Positions 1 to 5,458 of a stretch of 5,458 bases of DNA are shown piece after piece (position 1 is the first letter of the stretch; every line of letters starts with the position of its first letter). The DNA is from Methanobacteriota archaeon (GTDB taxonomy: Archaea; Thermoplasmatota; Poseidoniia; Poseidoniales; Thalassarchaeaceae). The notes beneath the pieces were generated by a model. That model was not told the DNA's origin. It made no database searches and saw only the letters and a program-made list of their open reading frames with translations. The translations under genes and the position numbers were made by a program. The stretch lies in the NCBI GenBank assembly GCA_002725475.1, contig PBPH01000035.1:1-5458 (forward strand), given 5' to 3'.

Positions 1-83
1 GTCCCACCGTAAACTGCTAATAATGCAAAAATAAATAGTACGCCGCTAAAATTGCGTGATTTTTCGAGATCATCTTTCAACAT
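1..83 (-). CDS. N-terminus of an unknown membrane protein (partial, runs off the window)
   Basis: An ATG at 81-83 on the minus strand opens a frame of 27 codons without a stop up to the window edge. The peptide begins MLKDDLEKSRNF and goes straight into a hydrophobic stretch (about residues 13-25, GVLFIFALLAVYG). This looks like a short charged cytoplasmic start followed by a transmembrane helix or signal anchor. No Shine-Dalgarno sequence lies before the ATG, but a TATA-like box at 110-117 is centred about 30 bases upstream, which fits a leaderless archaeal transcript. The gene is divergent from the VWA operon. Only 27 residues are visible, so the family cannot be named; that this is a real gene rests on the hydrophobic pattern, the open frame and the promoter placement. 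Confidence 0.6.
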   Translation of the reverse strand, partial: MLKDDLEKSRNFSGVLFIFALLAVYGG

Positions 84-109
84 AGTTGATTGGCAGTATT
101 ACTGAGCAA

Positions 110-117
110 TATATTAA
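110..117 (-). promoter_or_regulatory. TATA-like box for the minus-strand gene
   Basis: Read on the minus strand this is TTAATATA, matching the archaeal consensus TTTAWATA at 7 of 8 positions. Its centre is about 30 bases from the minus-strand ATG (A at 83). A transcript starting the usual 25-27 bases downstream would begin within a few bases of that ATG, so translation would be essentially leaderless, in line with the missing Shine-Dalgarno. AT-rich DNA gives such matches by chance, so the support is the position as much as the sequence. Confidence 0.45.
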
Positions 118-135
118 TTCTTCTATTTTGCAACA

Positions 136-143
136 TTTATATA
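136..143 (+). promoter_or_regulatory. TATA box of the VWA/FHA operon
   Basis: TTTATATA is an exact match to the archaeal TATA-box consensus. The six bases before it (GCAACA, 130-135) are a 5 of 6 match to the TFB recognition element RNWAAW. Transcription would start near 165-168, giving an mRNA leader of about 50 bases that contains the Shine-Dalgarno sequence at 206-214. If the host were bacterial this could only be a poor -10 type element, and no matching -35 box is obvious. Confidence 0.6.
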
Positions 144-168
144 CTATGATAGTTTAGCTGTGTCATGG

Positions 169-186
169 AATCCTACTTTGAGGATT
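169..186 (+). repeat. Perfect 6-bp inverted repeat in the operon leader
   Basis: AATCCT (169-174) and AGGATT (181-186) are exact reverse complements separated by the six bases ACTTTG. The repeat sits at or just after the predicted transcription start. It could be an operator for a dimeric regulator or a small hairpin at the 5' end of the mRNA. Arms of this length occur by chance, so function is not established. Confidence 0.35.
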
Positions 187-193
187 GTTGGAA

Positions 194-213
194 TTTCCTA
201 ATTTTAAAGGAGG
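194..213 (+). promoter_or_regulatory. Possible weak hairpin covering the Shine-Dalgarno
   Basis: In RNA, UUUCCU (194-199) can pair with AGGAGG (208-213): four Watson-Crick pairs plus two G-U pairs, with an eight-base loop. The 3' arm is the core of the Shine-Dalgarno sequence of the first operon gene, so pairing would hide it. The stem is weak and may not form by itself. The 5' arm overlaps a short near-palindrome GGAATTTCC (190-198). Confidence 0.2.
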
Positions 214-214
214 T
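206..214 (+). promoter_or_regulatory. Strong Shine-Dalgarno for the VWA gene
   Basis: AAAGGAGGT is a near-complete anti-16S match, with six bases between GGAGG (209-213) and the ATG at 220. It fixes the start of the VWA gene and shows that the operon mRNA is leadered, unlike the divergent gene. Confidence 0.85.
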
Positions 215-219
215 TACAA

Positions 220-1449
220 ATGGTTAATGGGCATGTAGATATGTTTACTAAGGTAAATAGATCTTATTTACAAGCTGAAAAATCTGCCAAAGTATTTGTT
301 ACCTCTCATATTGATGTTAAAGGTACTTCTCCTGCAAGAACATTAACATGTTTCTTGATAGATACAAGTGGATCTATGACTGGAAGACCATTGCATTACG
401 CTAAAGAAGCTGTAAAATCAGGTATTGATGCTTTAGGTCCTAGTGATTTTGTATCGGTTATATCTTTTAGCAATAGATGCAAGATTGTTATTCCAACGAC
501 TCAAGTCTCAAATAAATTATCGTTGATGAGTGCTGTCGATAGGTTAAATTCAGGAGGATCGACAAAAATGTACAAAGCTCTCGAAGCTGCAGGTAATGAA
601 ATTACTAGAGTTTATCAGCCAGGAATTATACCTCAGATTGTTCTCCTAACTGATGGAGCGCCAACCGATAGAATACCTGTAAGTCAATACATAGATGCGG
701 CCTCGCATTTCTTTTTGAATGGAGGAATCTCTTTTTCCACTGTGGGGATTTCTAATTACAATGATGAATACATTATTCCTATGTCAAATTTAGGAGGTGG
801 TTTTTGGTACCATATAGCAAATGTTGAAGGAATTTCAAATGCCTTTAGAGATTCTGTCAAAAAAATATCTGCATGTGTGGCTCATAGGCCCATTCTTTGG
901 TTTAATCCAAAAAATGGTGCTAGTATAGATGAAATATATATGGTTGAACCTTTCTCAAAATCACTGCCTCTTCTAAATAACTCTGGTATTCCTTATTGTG
1001 CCCTCCCAAATCTGACTGCTGACGTAGGGAAATATATGTTTACTGCAAAAGTATCATTGCCTCCAGGAACTGAAGAGGGGGTCGACATTCTGGAGACCAA
1101 ATTAGTTGAGGGAGATGCCCTGATATCTGAGGATTCCATTAGTGTAGATTATACGTCAGATCGTACACTAATAATGGATGAGGATACTCCTACAAGATTG
1201 ATTCACAGAGTTACACAAATTCAATCCTTGGCCGAGGAAGCTGCATTAACTGGAAATCAAGAACTTACTAAAATAGTCCAAGAGGACATCAAGACATTGA
1301 TTGAAGGTGGTGATTTAGAGGATGTTGAAAATATAGAAGATTTCAAGGAAAAATTAACTCAGGCAGATAACGTCACTCGGGTGGAGAGTGCTGAAGAAAG
1401 AAAAGAACAAATATCCGAAATGCGTGGATATCAAAAAGATATGGAGTAA
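220..1449 (+). CDS. Cytoplasmic VWA-domain protein with intact MIDAS site
   Basis: The 409-residue product has a VWA domain at about residues 41-216. All metal-ion-dependent adhesion site (MIDAS) elements are present: D48-T-S-G-S52 in a hydrophobic strand, T115 in GGST, and D145 in LLTDGAP. VWA domains of this kind bind Mg2+ or Mn2+ and dock a partner through an acidic residue; they are usually assembly or signalling scaffolds rather than enzymes. Residues about 217-315 look like a beta-sandwich (YMFTAKVSLPPGTEEG is typical of domains following VWA), and about 324-405 is a charged helical tail with coiled-coil character. No signal peptide or membrane segment is seen, so it should be cytoplasmic. 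The start is set by a strong Shine-Dalgarno. It leads the operon, and its stop lies three bases before the FHA gene, suggesting that the two proteins act together. TerY-like VWA proteins are a functional analogy only. Confidence 0.9.
   Translation: MVNGHVDMFTKVNRSYLQAEKSAKVFVTSHIDVKGTSPARTLTCFLIDTSGSMTGRPLHYAKEAVKSGIDALGPSDFVSVISFSNRCKIVIPTTQVSNKLSLMSAVDRLNSGGSTKMYKALEAAGNEITRVYQPGIIPQIVLLTDGAPTDRIPVSQYIDAASHFFLNGGISFSTVGISNYNDEYIIPMSNLGGGFWYHIANVEGISNAFRDSVKKISACVAHRPILWFNPKNGASIDEIYMVEPFSKSLPLLNNSGIPYCALPNLTADVGKYMFTAKVSLPPGTEEGVDILETKLVEGDALISEDSISVDYTSDRTLIMDEDTPTRLIHRVTQIQSLAEEAALTGNQELTKIVQEDIKTLIEGGDLEDVENIEDFKEKLTQADNVTRVESAEERKEQISEMRGYQKDME
1443..1446 (+). promoter_or_regulatory. 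Shine-Dalgarno of the FHA gene, inside the VWA gene end
   Basis: GGAG lies in the last sense codons of the VWA gene, six bases before the ATG at 1453. The stop codon TAA (1447-1449) falls between the two, so a terminating ribosome sits on the next start; this favours coupled translation. Confidence 0.6.
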
Positions 1450-1452
1450 AAT

Positions 1453-2121
1453 ATGTCAAACAATTGTAAAAAATGTGGCTTTGCAAACGAATCGGGTTCA
1501 TTTTTCTGTGAATCTTGTGGAGAAAAAATGCCGGATGTTGATACTACCAATACATCTGGGAGATCACCCTTTGCGCGACCCCTAGTTGAAAAAAGGGATA
1601 CGGATTCCACTGAAAATAGTGAAAAAATAGTTTGTACCTCCTGTGATAATAAAAATCCTTCCGATTCAAATTTTTGTGAGGATTGTGGGGCTAAATTGTC
1701 TGGGCTTGAAGTACCAGCTAGATTGATTAACAACAGTAACGGAGAAGTAATGCAGATTTTGAAGGAAAAGAATGTTTTTGGAAGGCAAGACTTTGTCAAA
1801 TGGGTGCCGGAAGAATATGATGATCCAAGAATATCAAGAGAGCATATACGGATAGACTTTGATGATGGAAAATATGTTCTATCTCTAGCCAAAGCCCAAG
1901 TTAATGTTACTAAGCTTAACGGCGGGCCTCTAGCTGGAGAAGAAGTTTATGACCTCAAAAACAAAGATGAAATAGATATCGCTGCAGGCCGTATTGTATT
2001 AACTTTCGAGGTCGATTCCGATTCTACAGCCTCAGATAAGAAAACGCCTGAGAAAAAGAGTAAAACCAAAGCATCTAAGGGAAAATCTGGTGATGGTGAC
2101 AAATCAGCATCAAAGAAGTGA
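1453..2121 (+). CDS. Double zinc ribbon - FHA domain adaptor protein
   Basis: The 222-residue product starts with two zinc ribbons: C5/C8/C19/C22 and C61/C64/C75/C78, both CX2CX10CX2C and both ending in CG-type knuckles. A Ser/Thr-rich linker (about 29-58) separates them. An FHA domain follows at about 88-187 with the conserved contacts in place: G110-R111, S128-R-E-H131, and N156-G157. FHA domains bind phosphothreonine peptides, so this is probably a cytoplasmic adaptor reading a Thr-phosphorylated partner; the zinc ribbons would serve protein-protein or nucleic-acid contacts. Residues 194-222 form a low-complexity Lys/Ser/Asp tail with nearly no hydrophobic residues. There is no membrane segment. 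The end overlaps the next gene by 29 bases. The partner, the kinase and any intramolecular binding of linker threonines (as in GarA-like proteins) are not shown by the sequence. Confidence 0.92.
   Translation: MSNNCKKCGFANESGSFFCESCGEKMPDVDTTNTSGRSPFARPLVEKRDTDSTENSEKIVCTSCDNKNPSDSNFCEDCGAKLSGLEVPARLINNSNGEVMQILKEKNVFGRQDFVKWVPEEYDDPRISREHIRIDFDDGKYVLSLAKAQVNVTKLNGGPLAGEEVYDLKNKDEIDIAAGRIVLTFEVDSDSTASDKKTPEKKSKTKASKGKSGDGDKSASKK
2077..2082 (+). promoter_or_regulatory. Probable Shine-Dalgarno for the large membrane protein
   Basis: AAGGGA lies ten bases before the ATG at 2093, inside the Lys-rich 3' end of the FHA gene. The start region reads GTG-ATG-GTG (2090-2098), three possible in-frame starts in a row. 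The ATG is preferred, but the purine-rich setting makes this site only moderately convincing. Confidence 0.4.
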
Positions 2122-4726
2122 CGAGCTGAGGAAATCAGCGGCAGATTTATCTTTGATTCATTATCTCTCGGCATTTGCCTTGTTTGTAGTCTTGATTGTG
2201 ACCTCGAATGCTGAGGCTGATGAGGATAGTTTTTCTTCGACAATTGAAATAGAATCTCTATGGTACTCAAACGAGCAAGTGTTTGAATGGAATGTTACTG
2301 GCAACAATCTCTCGAAATTGGACATCTGGTACACGTATGGGAGTGACTCTGTTGATAACACCACGTGGATACTGCTTGATACATTTGAGGACCTGCAAAA
2401 CGAAACGGATTTTACTTTCAACTTCTCTGAGGGAGCTGGATATTATCTTCTGGAATCAAATCTCTTCAATGTCTCTGGAAATTCAGAGTTAGGTGGTGAA
2501 GTAAATTTTACAGGAGAATTGATAAAATTCGATGATATTAGCCCTGCCTCTACAACTACTTTAGATTCTGGATTTCAGCCAACTAATTCTAGTATTGACA
2601 TACCGTGGAGTGCTACTGACAATTTTCTACTAAAAAGCGTACAGTTGGAATACCGATTTAGTCCTGATAGTCAATCTGCTCCTGAAAATTGGATCAACTA
2701 TCAGACAAAAAGTGTTGACGGGGTGACTGACAGTGGGCAATTTAGTGGCTTTAGTTTTGTCAATGGAGAAGGGCGTTACGATTTCAGAATCACTGCGCGA
2801 GATCATGCAGGTAATGAAGAATCTGCAAATATAGATGTGTTTATCGTATTCGACGGAACTGCGGCCCAAGGAAATTATACGTATGATGGAGAGTTTTGGG
2901 TCACAGGTAGTACAGAGATACCTTGGCAAATCAATGATAATTATGAACTATATAGTATGGATATACGTTATTGCTACAAGCCAGATAATTCATCTGGCTT
3001 CGGACCCTGGGAATCTTTCACGACCATTTCTTTGAATGGAATATCAGACGAGGGGACCTTCGACTTCAATTTCAACGATGGGCAAGGAATATACAACTTC
3101 TGGTTAATCGCAAATGATGAGGCCGGAAATTCTAATCCTGACACACCTGTAGGACAGGGCAGATTGAGTTTGGGATATGATACTGAAGCTCCCTCGGGTG
3201 TTATGGACTATAACGGTGATTTTTGGCATAGTTCAGAAGTCACGATTCAACATTCCTCCCAAGACAATGTCGATGTTTCAGAAGTTATGTTGTATTACAG
3301 GTTCAAAGATGACAATTTCTCGGCATATTCCAATTACATATTCATTGAGAGTTACGCAACTAGTGGAGGGACGGTCTCTAACGGTATTATGAAGGCTGAT
3401 GCTTTGAGTGGTAGCGGATTCTATCAATTCAGAATTGAAGTGGTAGATTCAGCAGGAAACTCTTGGGTCAGCCCATCATCTTCTTTTATCATTGGTTTTG
3501 ATATGGAGACCCCAGAAATATTTCTGCTAAATGTTGATATTGAGAGTTCTTATATTTTTTACAACGATGAAGTAAATGTATTATATTACAGTAGTTCAAA
3601 TGCAGTCACAGATAAGGAAATAGAGATAACTGGGTATTGTCATGATCCTACCTCTAGCATTGTTGAAGGTTCCACTATTTTTGAATCTACGTTTGCTATT
3701 TTTACGGATGATTCTGAGGGAAGTACATGGTCCACCACTTTTACCTTTGCACCATTCACCTCTGGCAATCAGACCATTACCATTTCAGCTTTGGATTATG
3801 CTGGCAATCTCGGTACGATGACAATATCTGTTGTGGATGACATAGACCCACCTGAAACGTCAATTGCACTGATATGGGATGGTGAAGTAGTCGACGAGAC
3901 TGAGGATTATACAATAAGTCGAGAAACCATGTATTCCTTATCTAGTTATGATGCCATATCTGGTGAAAAGATAATCGAATACAGGTTTGATGAAGGTGAT
4001 TGGTTGACATATGAGGGAGAGCCATTCACGGTTCCTCCTAAAACAGATAGGATAGATTATAGGGCCACAGATTATGTGGGCAACCAAGAAAATTTCTCAT
4101 CCCTTGCTGTGGAATTGATTAATGCGGCGCCTACTGCTACGATACATTCACCATCTTCTTCTTCCTTGACGATTGAAAAAGATGAGAGAATTTATTTCAA
4201 TGGATCTGGAGTAGACATAGATGGAGATATTCTAGAATACAAATGGGTTTCGGATAAGGATGGAGTACTTTCAAACAAGTCAAACTTCAACACTACTGAC
4301 CTGTCTGCTGGGACCCATAAGATTACTTTCAGTGTGAAGGATGATGAAGGTGTCTGGTCCATTGAAGATTCGGTCACTGTAGAAGTGTCAGAAGACCGAA
4401 CAATCATTTATCTATCGATTGCCTTGATTATCGCTGGTGCTGTAGTTTGTTATAACATATACATAAACAGATTCTCGGCTAACAATGAGGTGGGGAAAGA
4501 GCCTGATGAAAGTGATTTGAAAAACGAAAGTCCTGAAGAAGAAATATCAAGTTGCCCAAATTGTGATTTTGGAATTAAATCTAGTGCAAAATTCTGTAAT
4601 AACTGTGGCTACGATCTGAAGGATAAAACTGCTTCCCCTAAGGAACTAATTGAATGTATTAGTTGTGGAGAATATATATCATTAAACAAGAGCTTCTGCA
4701 AACACTGCGGTAAGAAGGCAGACTAA
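2093..4726 (+). CDS. Type I membrane protein: Ig-like/PKD-like ectodomain, one TM helix, cytoplasmic double zinc ribbon
   Basis: The 877-residue product (from ATG 2093) starts with a signal peptide whose hydrophobic core is about residues 25-37, with likely cleavage after SNAEA (about 42). The ectodomain (about 43-768) has around six Ig-like modules. Five end in D-x-[AV]-G-N (residues 237, 342, 452, 568, 660), and most begin with a D-x-x-x-P type start. They are followed by a PKD-like module (about 677-766) with VDIDGDILEYKW. About 15 N-X-S/T sequons lie outside, suggesting a glycosylated surface protein. One transmembrane helix (about 770-791) is followed by a charged acidic linker and two zinc ribbons, C821/C824/C835/C838 and C855/C858/C869/C872, spaced as in the upstream FHA protein. 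This suggests a surface binding or adhesion receptor whose tail contacts cytoplasmic partners, but no ligand can be named. It overlaps the FHA gene by 29 bases. GTG 2090 (878 residues) is an alternative start; TTG 2153 is less likely. Confidence 0.9.
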   Translation: MVTNQHQRSDELRKSAADLSLIHYLSAFALFVVLIVTSNAEADEDSFSSTIEIESLWYSNEQVFEWNVTGNNLSKLDIWYTYGSDSVDNTTWILLDTFEDLQNETDFTFNFSEGAGYYLLESNLFNVSGNSELGGEVNFTGELIKFDDISPASTTTLDSGFQPTNSSIDIPWSATDNFLLKSVQLEYRFSPDSQSAPENWINYQTKSVDGVTDSGQFSGFSFVNGEGRYDFRITARDHAGNEESANIDVFIVFDGTAAQGNYTYDGEFWVTGSTEIPWQINDNYELYSMDIRYCYKPDNSSGFGPWESFTTISLNGISDEGTFDFNFNDGQGIYNFWLIANDEAGNSNPDTPVGQGRLSLGYDTEAPSGVMDYNGDFWHSSEVTIQHSSQDNVDVSEVMLYYRFKDDNFSAYSNYIFIESYATSGGTVSNGIMKADALSGSGFYQFRIEVVDSAGNSWVSPSSSFIIGFDMETPEIFLLNVDIESSYIFYNDEVNVLYYSSSNAVTDKEIEITGYCHDPTSSIVEGSTIFESTFAIFTDDSEGSTWSTTFTFAPFTSGNQTITISALDYAGNLGTMTISVVDDIDPPETSIALIWDGEVVDETEDYTISRETMYSLSSYDAISGEKIIEYRFDEGDWLTYEGEPFTVPPKTDRIDYRATDYVGNQENFSSLAVELINAAPTATIHSPSSSSLTIEKDERIYFNGSGVDIDGDILEYKWVSDKDGVLSNKSNFNTTDLSAGTHKITFSVKDDEGVWSIEDSVTVEVSEDRTIIYLSIALIIAGAVVCYNIYINRFSANNEVGKEPDESDLKNESPEEEISSCPNCDFGIKSSAKFCNNCGYDLKDKTASPKELIECISCGEYISLNKSFCKHCGKKAD
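2534..4120 (+). repeat. Coding region for tandem Ig-like modules
   Basis: Residues about 148-676 of the membrane protein consist of roughly 95-115-residue modules of one design: an opening Asp plus Pro or Ala, a Gly-[DE]-Phe-Trp or similar strand, a D-N element followed by an alternating strand (LxYRF, IRYCY, LYYRF), G-x-G-x-Y-x-F or a related strand, and a closing D-x-[AV]-G-N. The modules starting near residues 150, 254 and 362 are the closest to each other. The fifth is more divergent, and the sixth lacks the Trp. Similarity is visible in protein but not as long DNA repeats, so the duplications are old. Confidence 0.75.
4553..4708 (+). other. Region encoding the C-terminal cytoplasmic double zinc ribbon
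   Basis: Eight cysteines in two CX2CX10CX2C units (residues 821-838 and 855-872), with a 16-residue linker, lie after the transmembrane helix and end five residues before the C-terminus. The knuckles read CPNCDFG / CNNCGYD and CISCGEY / CKHCGKK, very like CKKCGFA / CESCGEK in the FHA protein. Zinc binding is expected from family knowledge, and a cytoplasmic location follows from the type I topology. Confidence 0.85.
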
Positions 4727-4728
4727 GT

Positions 4729-5458
4729 ATGAGATTGTTTCGCTTCCTTCATTCCTTTCTGATGTTCCTTTTGGTTTTATCACTTCTTGTGATTGTTATG
4801 TCTGGAAAAGCGACAGCTGCCGATAGACCGACATCGGGCATCACTGAGAATCTTGACTGGTTGAGTGATAATGATGGTGACGTCGAAATTAATTGGGAGG
4901 CAAGTGATCCCAATGACAAAGAAATAGATAGGATATACTTCTGGGCTTGTTACTACGAAGGTGAAGGAGATTGTGAAGGAGCTGAAACAGATGTAGATGG
5001 TTGGGAATTAATTAAAAATCACAATATTATTCCCAATGAAGTGAATCCTGATGGTGTAATCAACATCCCTATTGATGATTTTTTATCGAAATTTGATGAT
5101 AAGGAAGGTCGTTACAAAGTCATAACCTGTTCTGTTAATGAAAATGGGATTGCAGAATATGGTGAGGAGAATCCAAGCGTTAGTAATGGATGTTCAAACC
5201 AGTACAAAACAGAGAATCACGAAACTTACTTCAATTCAAATAAAATGAAGGAATTTGGTTTTGATAAATCAGCTCCTGAGATTCTAATCGAGATAGAACC
5301 GTATGGTAACGGTCCTGAGACGATCAGCTATACCCTCAATGATGCTGCGGGTATCAAAAGCTTCAATCTAACATACGAATTTAATGGTACGGAATATGTA
5401 ATTGAATCAAAAGAATTTATTGAGGGGCAAAGTGAATACAGCAGTACCTATCAATTTA
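4729..5458 (+). CDS. Secreted or membrane-anchored Ig/FN3-like domain protein (3' end missing)
   Basis: An ATG two bases after the stop of the membrane protein opens a frame of 243 codons that is still open at the window end. A possible Shine-Dalgarno (GAAGG, 4714-4718) lies ten bases upstream. Residues 1-30 are a clear signal peptide: MRLFRF, then a Leu/Val-rich core, then a likely AxA cleavage site (KATA|AD). A first beta-sandwich-like module (about 36-165, with VEINWEASDPNDKEIDRIYFW) carries four cysteines, C74, C82, C134 and C155, which could form disulfides. A second module starts at about residue 179 (DKSAPEILIEIEP) and resembles the repeats of the preceding protein, with NDAAGIKSFNLTYEF matching their D-N...Y-R-F strand. 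Whether it also ends in a transmembrane helix and zinc ribbons lies beyond the window. It is probably a paralogue or extracellular partner of its neighbour. Confidence 0.85.
   Translation, partial: MRLFRFLHSFLMFLLVLSLLVIVMSGKATAADRPTSGITENLDWLSDNDGDVEINWEASDPNDKEIDRIYFWACYYEGEGDCEGAETDVDGWELIKNHNIIPNEVNPDGVINIPIDDFLSKFDDKEGRYKVITCSVNENGIAEYGEENPSVSNGCSNQYKTENHETYFNSNKMKEFGFDKSAPEILIEIEPYGNGPETISYTLNDAAGIKSFNLTYEFNGTEYVIESKEFIEGQSEYSSTYQF

Noticed and set aside
220..1449. Naming the VWA protein TerY or part of a tellurite-resistance system
   Set aside because: Only the general MIDAS pattern is shared; no TerD, PP2C or kinase gene is visible, so a specific symbol is not justified.
1441..1460. 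Possible independent promoter for the FHA gene
   Set aside because: The gap is only three bases, and no TATA box was evident just upstream; co-transcription with the VWA gene explains the layout.
1388..1585. 65-residue plus-strand frame spanning the VWA/FHA junction
   Set aside because: It covers the C-terminus of one recognised gene and the N-terminus of the next in another frame, with no ribosome site of its own.
1431..1892. 153-residue minus-strand open frame opposite the FHA gene
   Set aside because: It lies wholly opposite a gene with clear zinc-ribbon and FHA motifs, has Ser/Phe/Leu-rich antisense-type composition, and has no promoter or Shine-Dalgarno.
2153..2155. TTG as alternative start of the large membrane protein, avoiding the gene overlap
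   Set aside because: There is no Shine-Dalgarno at a suitable distance and TTG is a rare start; ATG 2093 has an AAGGGA upstream, and short overlaps are normal in packed operons.
1947..2929. Minus-strand open frames opposite the FHA gene end and the ectodomain
   Set aside because: All are antisense shadows of well-supported coding sequence; none shows a domain, signal peptide or start context.
4709..4740. Possible terminator between the membrane protein and the last gene
   Set aside because: There is no inverted repeat or T-run between the stop at 4726 and the ATG at 4729; the genes appear co-transcribed.

Overview
The window looks like a piece of an A+T-rich archaeal chromosome, probably from the marine Thermoplasmatota (Poseidoniia / Marine Group II type), although that lineage is an inference. 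The archaeal signs are a perfect TTTATATA TATA box about 27 bases before a plausible transcription start, a second TATA-like box on the other strand placed for a leaderless transcript, and proteins that combine archaeal-style CX2C...CX2C zinc ribbons with secreted Ig/PKD-like domains rich in N-glycosylation sequons. No rRNA, tRNA, CRISPR or mobile element was seen.

Layout. Positions 1-83 hold the N-terminus of a minus-strand gene that leaves the window; it is a short protein start running into a membrane segment. Positions 84-219 are a divergent promoter region with one TATA box per strand, and small inverted repeats in the leader of the plus-strand gene. From 220 to the window end, four plus-strand genes are packed as one apparent operon with gaps of 2-3 bases or an overlap: (1) a soluble von Willebrand factor A (VWA) protein with a complete MIDAS metal site, 220-1449; (2) a soluble protein with two zinc ribbons, an intact FHA domain and a Lys-rich tail, 1453-2121; (3) a large type I membrane protein with a signal peptide, about six Ig-like modules, a PKD-like module, one transmembrane helix and a cytoplasmic double zinc ribbon, 2093-4726; (4) the first 243 residues of another secreted or membrane-anchored protein with related modules, 4729 to the end.

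How they may work together (inference). The FHA protein and the cytoplasmic tail of the large membrane protein carry the same double zinc ribbon with identical CX2CX10CX2C spacing. The operon therefore looks like a membrane-spanning unit: an extracellular binding or adhesion module, a zinc-ribbon tail, an FHA adaptor able to read phosphothreonine, and a MIDAS VWA protein as metal-dependent partner. No kinase, phosphatase or enzyme is visible in the window, so the signal and the output are unknown.
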